The notes: generated by a model from the letters alone, not told the origin. A DNA stretch of 64,000 nucleotides from Nitrosospira multiformis (GCF_900111585.1 NZ_FOHI01000002.1:310001-374000); one strand, 5' to 3'. Shown: positions 1 through 8,519, numbered from the stretch's first letter. Translations and numbers: made by a program.

Positions 1-110
1 ATGGCAAGCAGGACAGCACTCAGAAGAATTCCAGTTTCTTTGCCCTTCCGGATGATCCAATCGAAAACCGCCATGCGCGGCTTTATGTGCTTCAGATCCA
101 GGCGCTGCAT
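1..110 (-). CDS. Partial gene downstream of the oxidase cluster, unidentified membrane protein
   Basis: An open minus-strand frame runs off the left edge. It begins at ATG 110, overlapping the end of the preceding gene by 19 bases, or at ATG 74. From the second Met the peptide reads MAVFDWIIRKGKETG and then turns hydrophobic (ILLSAVLLA), as at the start of a signal anchor or first membrane helix. Neither start has a strong ribosome binding site. Its place directly behind coxB-coxA-coxC suggests an oxidase accessory or assembly factor, but too little is visible to name a family. Confidence 0.4.
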   Translation of the reverse strand, partial: MQRLDLKHIKPRMAVFDWIIRKGKETGILLSAVLLA

Positions 111-538
111 GATCGGATCGAAAGCACGGCAAAAGTGTTGAACAGGATCGCAACGATGAACACAAAGCTCGACATCATTCCCAGCATCGTCAGAAATCGC
201 GCCTGCCCTTCATCTTTCTGAAAGGGAAGCTGTTTATTCGACGCGTCTTTCGAGTAGCGGGCGAGGCTCCGCCAGGAGGCAAGAGCGATATAGCCGGAAA
301 ATAGAGCGCCGGCCAGGCAGACAAAGCCTATTGTTGCCAGTATTGCCGTCAATCCGGGCCAAAGCGGGACAGGGAGCGGAAACTGATGCGGATAGCAGGC
401 ATAGGCGGCAATCGGCGGGGTCAACGCCATTTGCATTACCCAGGCTCCGGGCGCGCCGAAGAGCGCAAGCAATGTCCTGATCCTTTGCGGGGAATGAAGG
501 AAGTGATGTTCTGTGGAAACAGTTTGTCTTGCATCCAT
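92..538 (-). CDS. Small three-helix membrane protein of the oxidase operon
   Basis: A 148-residue protein starting MDARQTVSTEHHF, chosen because the ATG lies 7 bases after the coxC stop and follows GGATGA. A longer frame upstream would only overlap coxC. Three hydrophobic segments are visible, roughly at residues 20-45, 55-85 and 115-140, separated by a charged stretch (SKDASNKQLPFQKDEG). I do not recognise a named family. The tight spacing within the cox cluster argues for co-expression with cytochrome oxidase and a role as an accessory subunit or assembly aid. That role is inferred from position only. Confidence 0.65.
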   Translation of the reverse strand: MDARQTVSTEHHFLHSPQRIRTLLALFGAPGAWVMQMALTPPIAAYACYPHQFPLPVPLWPGLTAILATIGFVCLAGALFSGYIALASWRSLARYSKDASNKQLPFQKDEGQARFLTMLGMMSSFVFIVAILFNTFAVLSIRSCSAWI

Positions 539-545
539 TTGAAGA

Positions 546-1154
546 TCATCCGCGCTGGAGATAAGGAGACAAATACAAGGCGGAGAAAACGAACAGCCAG
601 ACGACATCGACAAAATGCCAGTAAACCCCGCCGATGGTGATTGCAACATGACGCTTGTGGTCAAAATAACCCATCATGGTCCAGGCGAGCAGGAGCAAAA
701 GCACTCCCAGTCCGATAATGACATGGCACAAGTGAAAGCCGGTGATCGTAAAGTAGAGTGATCCGTACAGGTCGGAGTTGATGCTGAATGTCTTGTTTTT
801 CCACTCCAGAAGCTGAATCGCGACAAAGGCGCTACCCAAGGCAATCGCGGCGATAAATCCGAAAATGCTGGATCGTGTTCCACCTTGCTGGATGCGCCGT
901 TCTCCCGCCCAGAAAGCAGCGCTGCTGGCAAGCAGGATGATGGTATTGATGCCCGGAATGAGCAGGCCCGGCAATCCGGTTGGGGGCCAGTCCTGCCCGC
1001 TTTGTGCCGCGAGGTAGAAGTAGGTGAACAGCAGGTATCCGAACAGGGAAGCCTCGGTTACGATGAGCGCGATCATCCCCCACCATCCGCCGGAGAGCTT
1101 ACCGACGCTTCCCACCGGCAAAGGCTGGCTGACGACGCGGGCAGTCTCGCTCAT
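546..1154 (-). CDS. coxC: Cytochrome c oxidase subunit III
   Basis: A 202-residue polytopic membrane protein of the CoxC/CyoC family, the subunit that stabilises the catalytic core of haem-copper oxidases in the inner membrane. About five transmembrane helices are visible. Family signatures are the Glu in EASLF of the first helix, ITGFHLCHVIIG, and the C-terminal YWHFVDVVWLFVF. The start MSETARVV is chosen because its ATG overlaps the coxA stop as ATGA, indicating translational coupling; the upstream extension in the same frame lies inside coxA. At about 200 residues it is the short, five-helix form typical of caa3 and quinol-type enzymes. Confidence 0.93.
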   Translation of the reverse strand: MSETARVVSQPLPVGSVGKLSGGWWGMIALIVTEASLFGYLLFTYFYLAAQSGQDWPPTGLPGLLIPGINTIILLASSAAFWAGERRIQQGGTRSSIFGFIAAIALGSAFVAIQLLEWKNKTFSINSDLYGSLYFTITGFHLCHVIIGLGVLLLLLAWTMMGYFDHKRHVAITIGGVYWHFVDVVWLFVFSALYLSPYLQRG

Positions 1155-3166
1155 GGGCCTTCTCCTCCTCTTCCGGCAGAGGCTGGGCCGTGCCTGGTAG
1201 TACGCTGACCCAGTTTCCTGCGAGGCCACATCCAGCTGCTCAACGCGGCACAGCTTAAAGCCGCCATTAATGCGGTGAATGTCCATGAATGCAGCAACAG
1301 GCCGACGAATAGCAACGAGACGAACAAACCGACAAGGAAAGGCGTATAGGAATCCTCCGGCATTTTGAGGATGACAACCGGCTTTGCATCGATGGGCGAG
1401 GTGCCCAGTGTTTCCCGGCCCCGCATCAGCAGGTAACCTTCTTCCAGTTTGGTTCGGCTATGTTCTTCTTCTCCTTCGATCCGTCCCTCCCATAACGGGT
1501 GCCGGCTGGCAATCGTAGGAATAGTCGCAAAGTTATAAGCGGGCGGCGGGGAAGATACTGCCCATTCCAGAGTGGGCGCATCCCATGGATTGGCGCCTGC
1601 CCGCGCTCCACGTTTCACGCTGAGGACGACATTGACGAGGAAGATCAGCACGCCAACGGCGAATATGAAGGATCCGACAGTCGTAATCAGGTTGACTTCG
1701 TCCCACCCCATGCGGGAGGGATAGGTATAAATGCGGCGCGGCATCCCGAGCAGTCCAGCGATATGCATTGGAAAAAATCCGGCGTTGAAGCCAATAAACA
1801 TGGTCCAGAAACTCCACTTGCCCAGTTTTTCACTCATCATGCGCCCGGTGAATTTGGGAAACCAGTAGTAGATCGCTCCTACCACCGGAAACACGTTGAT
1901 CCCGAGCAGGACATAGTGCAGGTGCGCCACGATGAAGTAGGTTTCGTTAAGTTGCCAGTCGAGCGGCACCGCGGCTGTCATGACTCCCGACATGCCCCCG
2001 ATGATGAACAGCGCGACGAAACCGGCAAAAAACAGAAAAGGGGTCTTGAATACGGGTTTTCCCAGCCAGATGGTCGCAATCCAGGCGAAGACGGCGACCG
2101 CGCTGGGAATGGAGATGACCATGCTGGCGGCGCCGAAAATCGACAGAGCCACTGTTGGCAGCCCCGTGGCGAACATATGATGGACCCACACCCCGAAACC
2201 GAGCAGCATGGTTGCCATGGTGGCAAGGGCCACTGCCGTGTAACCCACGAGCGGCCGGCGACAGAATGTAGGCAGGGCATCGGAAACGATGCCCATTGCC
2301 GGAAGCACAACCACATAGACCCAGGGATGGCCGAAAATCCAGAACAAGTGCTGCCAAAGCAGGGGCTGACCGTTATTTGCCACATCAAAAAAATGCGCGC
2401 CTATCTGGCGGTCGAGCCACAACAGAAAGAACGCGAGGCTGACGGCGGGGATTGCGAACAGGTTAGCCACGGAGGCGGTGAGCGTTCCCCACACCAGGAT
2501 GGGGACACGGTTTATGGTCATGCCCGGTGCTCGCATCCTGAACAGCGTAACCACGAAATTAATCGATCCCACCGTTGTAGAAATCCCGAGCAGCACCATG
2601 CCGAGCGCAAAGACGTCGATATTGGGTCCGGTGTTATATATCGGGCCCGAGAAGGGCACATAATTGAACCAGCCCGCATTCGGCGCCTGCCCAAGAGGGA
2701 AGCTGATGTACATGAAGAGGCCGGCGAACAGAAAAATCCAGTAGGAAAGTGCATTGAGGCGCGGAAAGGCCATATCCCTGGAACCGAGCAAAAGCGGCCA
2801 GAGGTAGTTGGAGAAACCGGACAGAACGGGCAATGCGTAGAGGAAAATCATGGTGACGCCATGCATCGTGAAAAGCTGGTTGTATTGCTCCGGCGTCAGA
2901 AACGCCATATCCGGCCCGGCAAGCTGGATGCGCAGGAACAGTGCTTCGATTCCGCCGATCACGAGGAAAAGAAAGGCCGTGACGAGATATCGTACCCCGA
3001 TCGTTTTATGATCTACTGTGGAGAGCCATCCGCGCCAACCTGGCGCCGTCTCCCAGATCTTCTCCAGACGCGCTTCGATTGCGGATCCCGCAGGAATACG
3101 TCCCATTTCCGGGATCCGCTCGAGAGGGGGGTCGATGCGATACTGGGGGGCGTCGGTAGCGGCCAT
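1151..3166 (-). CDS. coxA: Haem-copper oxidase subunit I with altered proton-channel residues
   Basis: A 671-residue catalytic subunit of a cytochrome oxidase. It carries the haem a ligands H102 and H417, haem a3 ligand H415, and CuB ligands H280, H329 and H330. Y284 is the Tyr normally cross-linked to a CuB His. D131 in DMAFPRLN matches the D-channel entrance. Two hallmark residues differ: the Glu of the usual GHPEVY is Trp (W282 in GHPWVY), and the K-channel Lys is Ala (A358 in PSAVAVF). The C-terminus adds two hydrophobic segments (about residues 610-650) beyond the classical twelve helices. The start lies three bases after the coxB stop. Electrons presumably come from the CuA and haem c of CoxB. 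Family assignment is secure; pumping ability is uncertain. Confidence 0.93.
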   Translation of the reverse strand: MAATDAPQYRIDPPLERIPEMGRIPAGSAIEARLEKIWETAPGWRGWLSTVDHKTIGVRYLVTAFLFLVIGGIEALFLRIQLAGPDMAFLTPEQYNQLFTMHGVTMIFLYALPVLSGFSNYLWPLLLGSRDMAFPRLNALSYWIFLFAGLFMYISFPLGQAPNAGWFNYVPFSGPIYNTGPNIDVFALGMVLLGISTTVGSINFVVTLFRMRAPGMTINRVPILVWGTLTASVANLFAIPAVSLAFFLLWLDRQIGAHFFDVANNGQPLLWQHLFWIFGHPWVYVVVLPAMGIVSDALPTFCRRPLVGYTAVALATMATMLLGFGVWVHHMFATGLPTVALSIFGAASMVISIPSAVAVFAWIATIWLGKPVFKTPFLFFAGFVALFIIGGMSGVMTAAVPLDWQLNETYFIVAHLHYVLLGINVFPVVGAIYYWFPKFTGRMMSEKLGKWSFWTMFIGFNAGFFPMHIAGLLGMPRRIYTYPSRMGWDEVNLITTVGSFIFAVGVLIFLVNVVLSVKRGARAGANPWDAPTLEWAVSSPPPAYNFATIPTIASRHPLWEGRIEGEEEHSRTKLEEGYLLMRGRETLGTSPIDAKPVVILKMPEDSYTPFLVGLFVSLLFVGLLLHSWTFTALMAALSCAALSSWMWPRRKLGQRTTRHGPASAGRGGEGP

Positions 3167-3169
3167 ACT

Positions 3170-4231
3170 CTAGTTCAGTGTCGAAAGATAGGAGGCCAGT
3201 GCTGAAGCTTCACTATCCGATAATGCGATGCTTGGCATGCGTGCTCCGGGCTTGAAGTACTGTGCACGGGTAATCCAATCCATCAGGTGATCCGGTGTAT
3301 TGGTCAACAGTCCGGCAGCAATGCGACCGCGCGAGTTCAGATGCGTGAGATCAGGACCGTGCAGGCCTTCCGCTTCTGTTCCACGCACTGCATGACATCC
3401 CCCGCAGCGATCCATGAACAGCTTGTATCCATGCTCATTGTGTTCTGATACAGGGAAAGCCGTGCGGCGCTGCGCCTCTTGCCATTTCTCGAAATCCTGA
3501 TCGCTTTCCGCAACCACTTCCAGATTCATATGGGCGTGCGCCACCCCACAAAATTGTGCGCATTGACCAACATAAACGCCGGGGGCGTCTGCCTGAATCC
3601 ACTTCTGATTGACCAGCCCCGGAATCATTTGAGTTTTTCCGGCGAGTACGGGTACCCAGAATGCGTGAATGACATCCGCGCTTTTCAACTTGAGCAGTAC
3701 AGGCCTGCCTACAGGTATATGAATTTCATTGGCGGTCACAAAACGTTTCGCCGGATCGGCATGCTCGTATTCAATGCTCCACCACCAGTCGTAACCGGTT
3801 ACAGTCAGGGTGAGGGCTGGAGCCTCGGTGGGCTTGGCAACCGCATTGAGCACGGCCAGGAAATAAACGGTGAGCCCCGCCAATATGAAGGTGGAAATGC
3901 CTGTACCGATATAAACCCATCTGAGTCCTCCGCTCTCGGCGCCAATCATGCCGGAGTCGGCAGAGCTGCGCTTGCGAACTATGGCGATTACCAGGAGCAG
4001 TATGACGATAAAGGTAATGGCGGAGAGCAAAGCCGTCATCAGCCACCCCAGATGCATGACGGGTGTGGCGGCGGGTCCGTAGCTATACAGGAAATAGTTT
4101 AAAGGGGTGCGCAGCGTGTCTGCTGCTTCGGATGGTCTTGCAGCGATCGTGGATAGCGCCAGAAACGTTATCCGGAAACGCAGGTTTTTTATTGCCGACC
4201 TGGAATCGAAACCTGACTTGGAAGCTTTCAT
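3170..4231 (-). CDS. coxB: Cytochrome c oxidase subunit II fused to a cytochrome c domain
   Basis: A 353-residue subunit with a signal peptide, two transmembrane helices (about residues 55-85 and 105-130), a periplasmic CuA cupredoxin domain and a C-terminal class I cytochrome c. CuA ligands are seen as the His of VIHAFWVP and the cluster CAQFCGVAHAHM. The haem c site is CGGCH, with a plausible Met ligand in ARMPS near the end. The fusion marks it as caa3-type, taking electrons from soluble cytochrome c and passing them to CoxA. The start MKASKSGF is preferred over a longer frame because it places the signal sequence at the N-terminus. It is the first oxidase gene of the visible cluster. Confidence 0.93.
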   Translation of the reverse strand: MKASKSGFDSRSAIKNLRFRITFLALSTIAARPSEAADTLRTPLNYFLYSYGPAATPVMHLGWLMTALLSAITFIVILLLVIAIVRKRSSADSGMIGAESGGLRWVYIGTGISTFILAGLTVYFLAVLNAVAKPTEAPALTLTVTGYDWWWSIEYEHADPAKRFVTANEIHIPVGRPVLLKLKSADVIHAFWVPVLAGKTQMIPGLVNQKWIQADAPGVYVGQCAQFCGVAHAHMNLEVVAESDQDFEKWQEAQRRTAFPVSEHNEHGYKLFMDRCGGCHAVRGTEAEGLHGPDLTHLNSRGRIAAGLLTNTPDHLMDWITRAQYFKPGARMPSIALSDSEASALASYLSTLN

Positions 4232-4605
4232 GGGCTTGACCAACTCCAGTGTACGCAGAGATGCAACAATATGCGCGATCCCGGCTGCGGCGGAGTGACT
4301 GAAGGCGGAGCGGACTGCAAGGGAATATTGAACTCCCACCCTCGGCCTGGTGTTGGCGTGCAATAATCATGCACTTTCCAGCATGCAGGGAACCGACGAT
4401 GTCGCAGTGTTTTCAAAAATTCTACACTGCTCATTCGGGTCTTCTGTGCGTTAGCGTACGTAGGGTTTCGAAAAAACCCTGAACAGGTCAGCACTCCTGT
4501 TCAGGGGTAGTTCCTAATGCTCTTTCAGTTTGCAGTTTGGAAGGAGGCCGGAAAACAGGCGCTACATTGCTGGAACCGACCGGAGACACGAGCCTGAAAT
4601 GCGAT
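4232..4605. other. Intergenic region between coxB and the first carbonic anhydrase gene
   Basis: This 374-base gap holds the terminator of the carbonic anhydrase gene (4471-4506) and presumably the cox promoter in 4232-4460, though I could not pick a convincing -35/-10 pair. No credible coding frame was seen. Confidence 0.6.
4471..4506 (-). terminator. Rho-independent terminator after the carbonic anhydrase gene
   Basis: A perfect 11-bp inverted repeat (CCCTGAACAGG at 4477-4487, CCTGTTCAGGG at 4496-4506) with an 8-base loop is followed on the minus strand by six T residues (4476-4471). It lies 100 bases past the stop of the gene at 4606-5547 and insulates it from coxB. Confidence 0.9.
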
Positions 4606-5547
4606 TCAGGCTGTTCCAGCTGATCTTGCTCCACGTTTGAGGCCAATAAAACTGATTACCGCGAGTCCGGCGAGGAGCATGGCGTAGGTTGATGGTTCGG
4701 GAACGCTCGTCGCAAGTTTGGATAGGTCGGCCGTGACAGAAACGTTTGCTTCCAGGCCAGGGATCAGCGTGCCCAGGAGATCTGGGTTGGAATCGCCGTG
4801 AATGCTGACGAAGCCAGGCACGTCGGTAAGCACGATCCGACCGTTCAAATCCTGAATCTCGCGCGAATTGCCTTCGGGAAACAGTGATTTGAAGGCATTG
4901 ATCTGACTCCCGGATAGATATAGCGGAGAGGCCAGTTCAACCCAGCTTACTCCTTCTGTAAAAGGCGGTGTCGTCAACGAACCAGAGTAGCGGAAAGAAC
5001 CGAGATAATTCGGCAGAAGATTGTTCAGGTTGAAGTGCTCGATATTCAGTGTTTCATCAGTAGTTTTCGGCAAATCGGAGAAAATGGGAGCGAGTGCCTG
5101 GTTCTTGAAGAGGCCTTGCTCGATATCCCGGCCGACCACGAGTAGATTGTTCGCAGCATCGCTGAAGACGAGGTGCATCTCCATGGGACTGGCTCGACCA
5201 TTTATCAAATGCTCCGAGGGGGTGTGAAAGTGGAATTGAGCGAGGTTCCATTGATGTCCTGACAACATCAAGGTTCCTTCACCGGGACTGACATTAGCCC
5301 TGATAGTACTTTCGTGATCAGGGGAGCCGTTATTGATCACGGTAAGCGGGGTATCGGAACTGAGATTGAAGTTCAACTTGGGCAGATTTCCGTAATAGGT
5401 GCTATTCGAGCGAATATCGATTGGACTTTGTGCTTCCATCAATTCCAGATTGCTCGCCAGCGTACCCGCATATGCAGTATTGAAGCTCAGCAAGAAAAGG
5501 ACCGCGGCAAGCACGGCCACCCTCAGGGATCGAGATGTTTCATTCAT
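4606..5547 (-). CDS. Exported alpha-carbonic anhydrase with PEP-CTERM anchor (copy 1)
   Basis: A 313-residue alpha-class carbonic anhydrase, interconverting CO2 and bicarbonate outside the cytoplasm. A signal peptide (about residues 1-27) is followed directly by QSPIDI. Zinc ligands are H106 and H108 (QFHFHTPSEH) and H125 (MEMHLVF); E112 and the LTTPPF threonines complete the active site. The C-terminus has VPEPSTYAMLLAG, a hydrophobic stretch and a basic end, a PEP-CTERM sorting signal cleaved by exosortase. The region after NNG (residues 72-74) reads SPDHEST, so the His that shuttles protons in human CA II is not at its usual place. The family's N-terminal segment before QSPI is also shortened. 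It is paralogous to the gene at 9220-10086. Confidence 0.93.
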   Translation of the reverse strand: MNETSRSLRVAVLAAVLFLLSFNTAYAGTLASNLELMEAQSPIDIRSNSTYYGNLPKLNFNLSSDTPLTVINNGSPDHESTIRANVSPGEGTLMLSGHQWNLAQFHFHTPSEHLINGRASPMEMHLVFSDAANNLLVVGRDIEQGLFKNQALAPIFSDLPKTTDETLNIEHFNLNNLLPNYLGSFRYSGSLTTPPFTEGVSWVELASPLYLSGSQINAFKSLFPEGNSREIQDLNGRIVLTDVPGFVSIHGDSNPDLLGTLIPGLEANVSVTADLSKLATSVPEPSTYAMLLAGLAVISFIGLKRGARSAGTA

Positions 5548-5971
5548 AAAATGACCTCAGAAAAATAGATGTTCATAGGGTTTATAGGATGAAAGTTCTA
5601 AAAGCTTGAGAAATTCCGAATGATCGGTTCCAGCGCTCGTCAGATCGGAGAGCAACTGGTTGGAACAGACGGGGAAGATGAACTGGTGCTTGGCCAGTCG
5701 CTGTTGTTATGAGCCACCGAGTCGGCAGCCGCTCCCCGCACGAAACCTGCTGAAGGCTTGAAACCTTGCGAAGAACGACACCCGAGTGGTGACGGAAGCC
5801 CTTTTTATGCAGCCGGTGATGCTACGAACTGCAGAGGGCGGATGGCCTGCTTTGCCGGGCTTCGTCAGCCTTCTATTGCAGACTCTTGTTGAAATGGAAG
5901 TTGATTCAATTCTTGACGTTCGACTCGTCCAAGTCCCTCCACGCAAGTGGGACTCATCACGGACGAAAGTG
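5548..5971. other. Intergenic region downstream of the porin gene
   Basis: This 424-base gap lies between the start of carbonic anhydrase copy 1 and the 3' end of the porin gene. A short inverted repeat (AGTCCC...GGGACT, about 5932-5954) just past the porin stop may help end transcription but lacks a T-run. Overlapping short frames on both strands (5707-5982, 5786-6016) look like chance and show no domain I recognise. Confidence 0.5.
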
Positions 5972-7564
5972 TCAGAAGGCAATCTGATATTGCAGGACGA
6001 ATTGATTCCTGTTTGAAATTTTGTATCCGGCTGAGTTGAATATGGGCCGGTTCTGGATATCGAAAGTCAGTTTGCTGTTATGTCCCTTGATCAGCCAGTT
6101 TATCCCACCATTGAATACATTCATCTGATCATGCAAACGCTCAAAGTCTGCGCTGATGAAAGAGAAGTAAGGCATCAACTGGCCATTGTTTCCACCAAGG
6201 AGGTCCTTGGGCAGCAGATATCCTATTTGCCCATACCATTGATTGCCTGTGCCAAACATGGGGAAGGCATTGCCGCCGACACTGGCCGGGTTTACCCCGT
6301 TGCCGTTCATGCGCAGATAGTTGGGGCCATAATTGGTATTGAAGTAACCGATATAAGCGGATATCGCAGTTTCCTTCACCTTGTCTACCGGAGCATCCAG
6401 ATAGGCTGCAACCGACCATAAATTCATATCGTGGAACTGGGCTGTGGCTTCCGTAAGGCCGGTCCAGGTTGCATTTTTCTGCGTAATGAAACCTGCTTCC
6501 AGGTTCAGGATGCTTTTCTTGCCCAGATAGGTACCCTGCATGTAAGGATTGGTCATCGGCTCCTTATCCCAGAAATTCCACATGAAGAACCCCTGGTACT
6601 GTTTCCTGTGGCCGGTTCGAGCAAATTGGGCGTTTACCGGGGAAATGACTTCAGGAGGAAGCCCGGCAGTATTGATGGGGAACGGGTCACTTGCCGTAAT
6701 GCGATAGTTGAGGGGGCCGATCTGGCCTCTCAGGTAGACGCTCAGCTTACGGTTGAATTGGTCGGTACGATCAGCAGTTGCCTGAGCCACCAGTGGCACA
6801 TCCATCGTCATGATCGTGCTCACGCTGGGACTGCTGAAGCGGGAAAGACCATTGGCCATGACAAGACCCCCCCCCACGATCATCTGATGTCCCTGTGTCA
6901 GCCGTAATTCGCCAAAGGCATCGTGAAAGAAGGATTGAAGCTTTCTGTTATCGGCGTTCTGACTCAGGAAATTAAAATTGTTCATCCCGTACTGGGTATA
7001 AAAATATACCCGATCGGTCAATTGTCCCTGTAATACAAAACGCGTACGACGCAGGCTGATGTCAGTGACATCATCCACTGACTCACCCAGCACAGTGGAG
7101 CCGGGGTTGGTTTGTTCATATCGCGCCCATACCTGATTCAGGAAGCCGAATTTGATGTATTGGCTTCCATCCGGATTCAGGTTGAACTTGAACGGGTCCT
7201 TCTCTTTCCAGTTCGCGTATCCATATCCTCCCTGGGGTTTTTCCTGGGATTTTTCCACGGATTTCGGGACGTCGCGCACCAGCACGCCTCCCTCGCCCTT
7301 TGCCTTGCCGTCAGCAACGACCCCATCCTGGCTCGATGTGGCCACGGGTTTTGCCGGTTTCTCCGAAACTTTTTCAAAGGAACCCATGCGGACACGTCCT
7401 TCTCCAGGCTCGGCATAAATCTGTTTTGTTTTGGTATCGACATAGAGGTCGATGACGTAAGACGCTGCGGTATCGGGGTCTGAAGACGCTGGTTTTTCTT
7501 CGGCATACAGCGGAGCTGCAAGCAGGCAACCCGATAACAACACAAGCGAAGGTTTATATTTCAT
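5972..7564 (-). CDS. OprO/OprP-like outer membrane porin with N-terminal extension
   Basis: A 530-residue exported beta-barrel protein. After a signal peptide ending AAPLYA (about residue 21) comes a polar, Lys/Glu-rich region of about 100 residues, then from about residue 125 alternating amphipathic strands typical of phosphate-selective or general anion porins (FKFNLNPDGSQYIKFGF onward). The chain ends in Phe (QYQIAF), the usual barrel-assembly signal. Strand-like segments such as ISLRRTRFVLQGQLTDRVYFY and GYLLPK support the family. The extended N-terminal region is unusual and may be periplasmic or interact with peptidoglycan. Substrate is unknown. It sits between two exported carbonic anhydrases, so anion (for example bicarbonate) passage is an attractive but unproven idea. 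Confidence 0.8.
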   Translation of the reverse strand: MKYKPSLVLLSGCLLAAPLYAEEKPASSDPDTAASYVIDLYVDTKTKQIYAEPGEGRVRMGSFEKVSEKPAKPVATSSQDGVVADGKAKGEGGVLVRDVPKSVEKSQEKPQGGYGYANWKEKDPFKFNLNPDGSQYIKFGFLNQVWARYEQTNPGSTVLGESVDDVTDISLRRTRFVLQGQLTDRVYFYTQYGMNNFNFLSQNADNRKLQSFFHDAFGELRLTQGHQMIVGGGLVMANGLSRFSSPSVSTIMTMDVPLVAQATADRTDQFNRKLSVYLRGQIGPLNYRITASDPFPINTAGLPPEVISPVNAQFARTGHRKQYQGFFMWNFWDKEPMTNPYMQGTYLGKKSILNLEAGFITQKNATWTGLTEATAQFHDMNLWSVAAYLDAPVDKVKETAISAYIGYFNTNYGPNYLRMNGNGVNPASVGGNAFPMFGTGNQWYGQIGYLLPKDLLGGNNGQLMPYFSFISADFERLHDQMNVFNGGINWLIKGHNSKLTFDIQNRPIFNSAGYKISNRNQFVLQYQIAF

Positions 7565-7650
7565 TTGACGCTCCCTTTCTAGTTATGCCACATGCTTAAT
7601 TACCCACATTCCAAAAGTGGGAAATGCTGAGGTTATGGGGGAAAAATAAC

Positions 7651-7878
7651 ATGGCATATGTCAAGAAAATGTCATTCAAAAGTGAAGAAATAGTGAATTT
7701 CCTACGAAAAAGCAGGAGAATAGACAAAAATGAAATACAGTATATACACCGGGGAACCCGTATGCAAAACGTCTATGACAAGGTATTTTTGGAAGAATCG
7801 GATCTCTTGGGGGTAAAGAATTACATTGGAAAATTGCAACGAGTCCTGGAAGAAACTGATCCGTTTCGTTGGAAATGA
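7651..7878 (+). CDS. Possible small hydrophilic protein, unrecognised
   Basis: A 75-residue frame starting MAYVKKMSFKSEE, rich in Lys, Glu, Ile and Asn, with no signal peptide or membrane segment. Its codons are much richer in A/T than those of the neighbours, and the stretch 7565-7880 is the most A/T-rich in this part of the window, so it could be recently acquired or non-coding. It is divergent from the porin gene (start 7564). The upstream GGGGG run is a poor ribosome binding site. The other strand of 7676-8066 carries no convincing alternative. Confidence 0.3.
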   Translation: MAYVKKMSFKSEEIVNFLRKSRRIDKNEIQYIHRGTRMQNVYDKVFLEESDLLGVKNYIGKLQRVLEETDPFRWK

Positions 7879-8066
7879 ACGAACAGCTGAAGGCGCCGGC
7901 AGGGAAAGTAGAAGAGCGGGCTGTCAGATTCCGTGGGGCGGTCTGGGACACGACGACACGAAAACCAGACGCTGGGGAATGAGGTGTGGAACATCTCAAA
8001 AGCGCAAAAGGGTGTGCGCGCGACCTGACAACAGCAGAAAACAGGTTTCGGGTCCGATTCCGGCTC

Positions 8067-8501
8067 TCAGCCGCCGCCAGCACCTCCCGCTGAAATATTG
8101 GTGTCTACGTCCGGGTTTGGGCGGCTGGGGGCAGGCGCCACGAAGAAGCGGAGAATTTTATGCAGAAGGTCTTTCCGATGCTCGGTATCCTGCGGACAGG
8201 GAGCGGTACTTTTTTCTGCAGTCTGTCCCTCTTCTGACGCATTTTCGTGCTTGGGTGCCGCTTTCCCATTCGGAGAGACAGCATTTCCAGATGTCGCTTC
8301 CTGGCAATCGACCTGCGCATCGTTCTGATGGGATGCAATCAGTGTCGGGGAAGCGGACGGAGATGGATGTTCATGCCCGGGCGTATCGGCAGCGACCGGA
8401 AGGGGGAGGGCAACTGCCGAAAAAAACAGCAAACAACCGAAGAGGAAGGAACGGAAAGTGCTTTTCAAGATCAATCCCCCTGAGTTGGAGCAGGCGCTCA
8501 T
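8067..8501 (-). CDS. Small exported protein with NIS-GGAGGG tail (paralogue A)
   Basis: A 144-residue protein with an N-terminal hydrophobic signal (FLFGCLLFFSAVALPLPVAA), a low-complexity Ser/Ala/Glu/His-rich middle, and a C-terminal block CPQDTEHRKDLLHKILRFF followed by a Pro-rich stretch and the tail DTNISAGGAGGG. That block aligns with the end of the next gene upstream (8520-8996). A TTG at 8468, seven bases after AGGGGG, is an alternative start that puts Lys second and gives a tighter signal peptide. The gene follows its paralogue by 18 bases, so the two are likely co-transcribed. I do not recognise the family. Confidence 0.65.
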   Translation of the reverse strand: MSACSNSGGLILKSTFRSFLFGCLLFFSAVALPLPVAADTPGHEHPSPSASPTLIASHQNDAQVDCQEATSGNAVSPNGKAAPKHENASEEGQTAEKSTAPCPQDTEHRKDLLHKILRFFVAPAPSRPNPDVDTNISAGGAGGG

Positions 8502-8519
8502 CTGCTGCTTAAAGCGGAA

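Noticed and set aside
1499-3205. Long plus-strand frame of 568 codons
   Set aside because: It lies antisense to coxA, is full of His/Gly/Arg-rich low-complexity translation and matches no family; a shadow of GC-rich codon use.
1151-4231. Assignment of the oxidase as an sNOR-type nitric oxide reductase
   Set aside because: CuA, haem c, subunit III and the cross-linked Tyr are all present, which fits an A-type oxygen reductase better; kept only as an alternative.
5707-6016. Overlapping short frames on both strands after the porin gene
   Set aside because: No domain, no ribosome binding site; I could not link them to a known insertion sequence.
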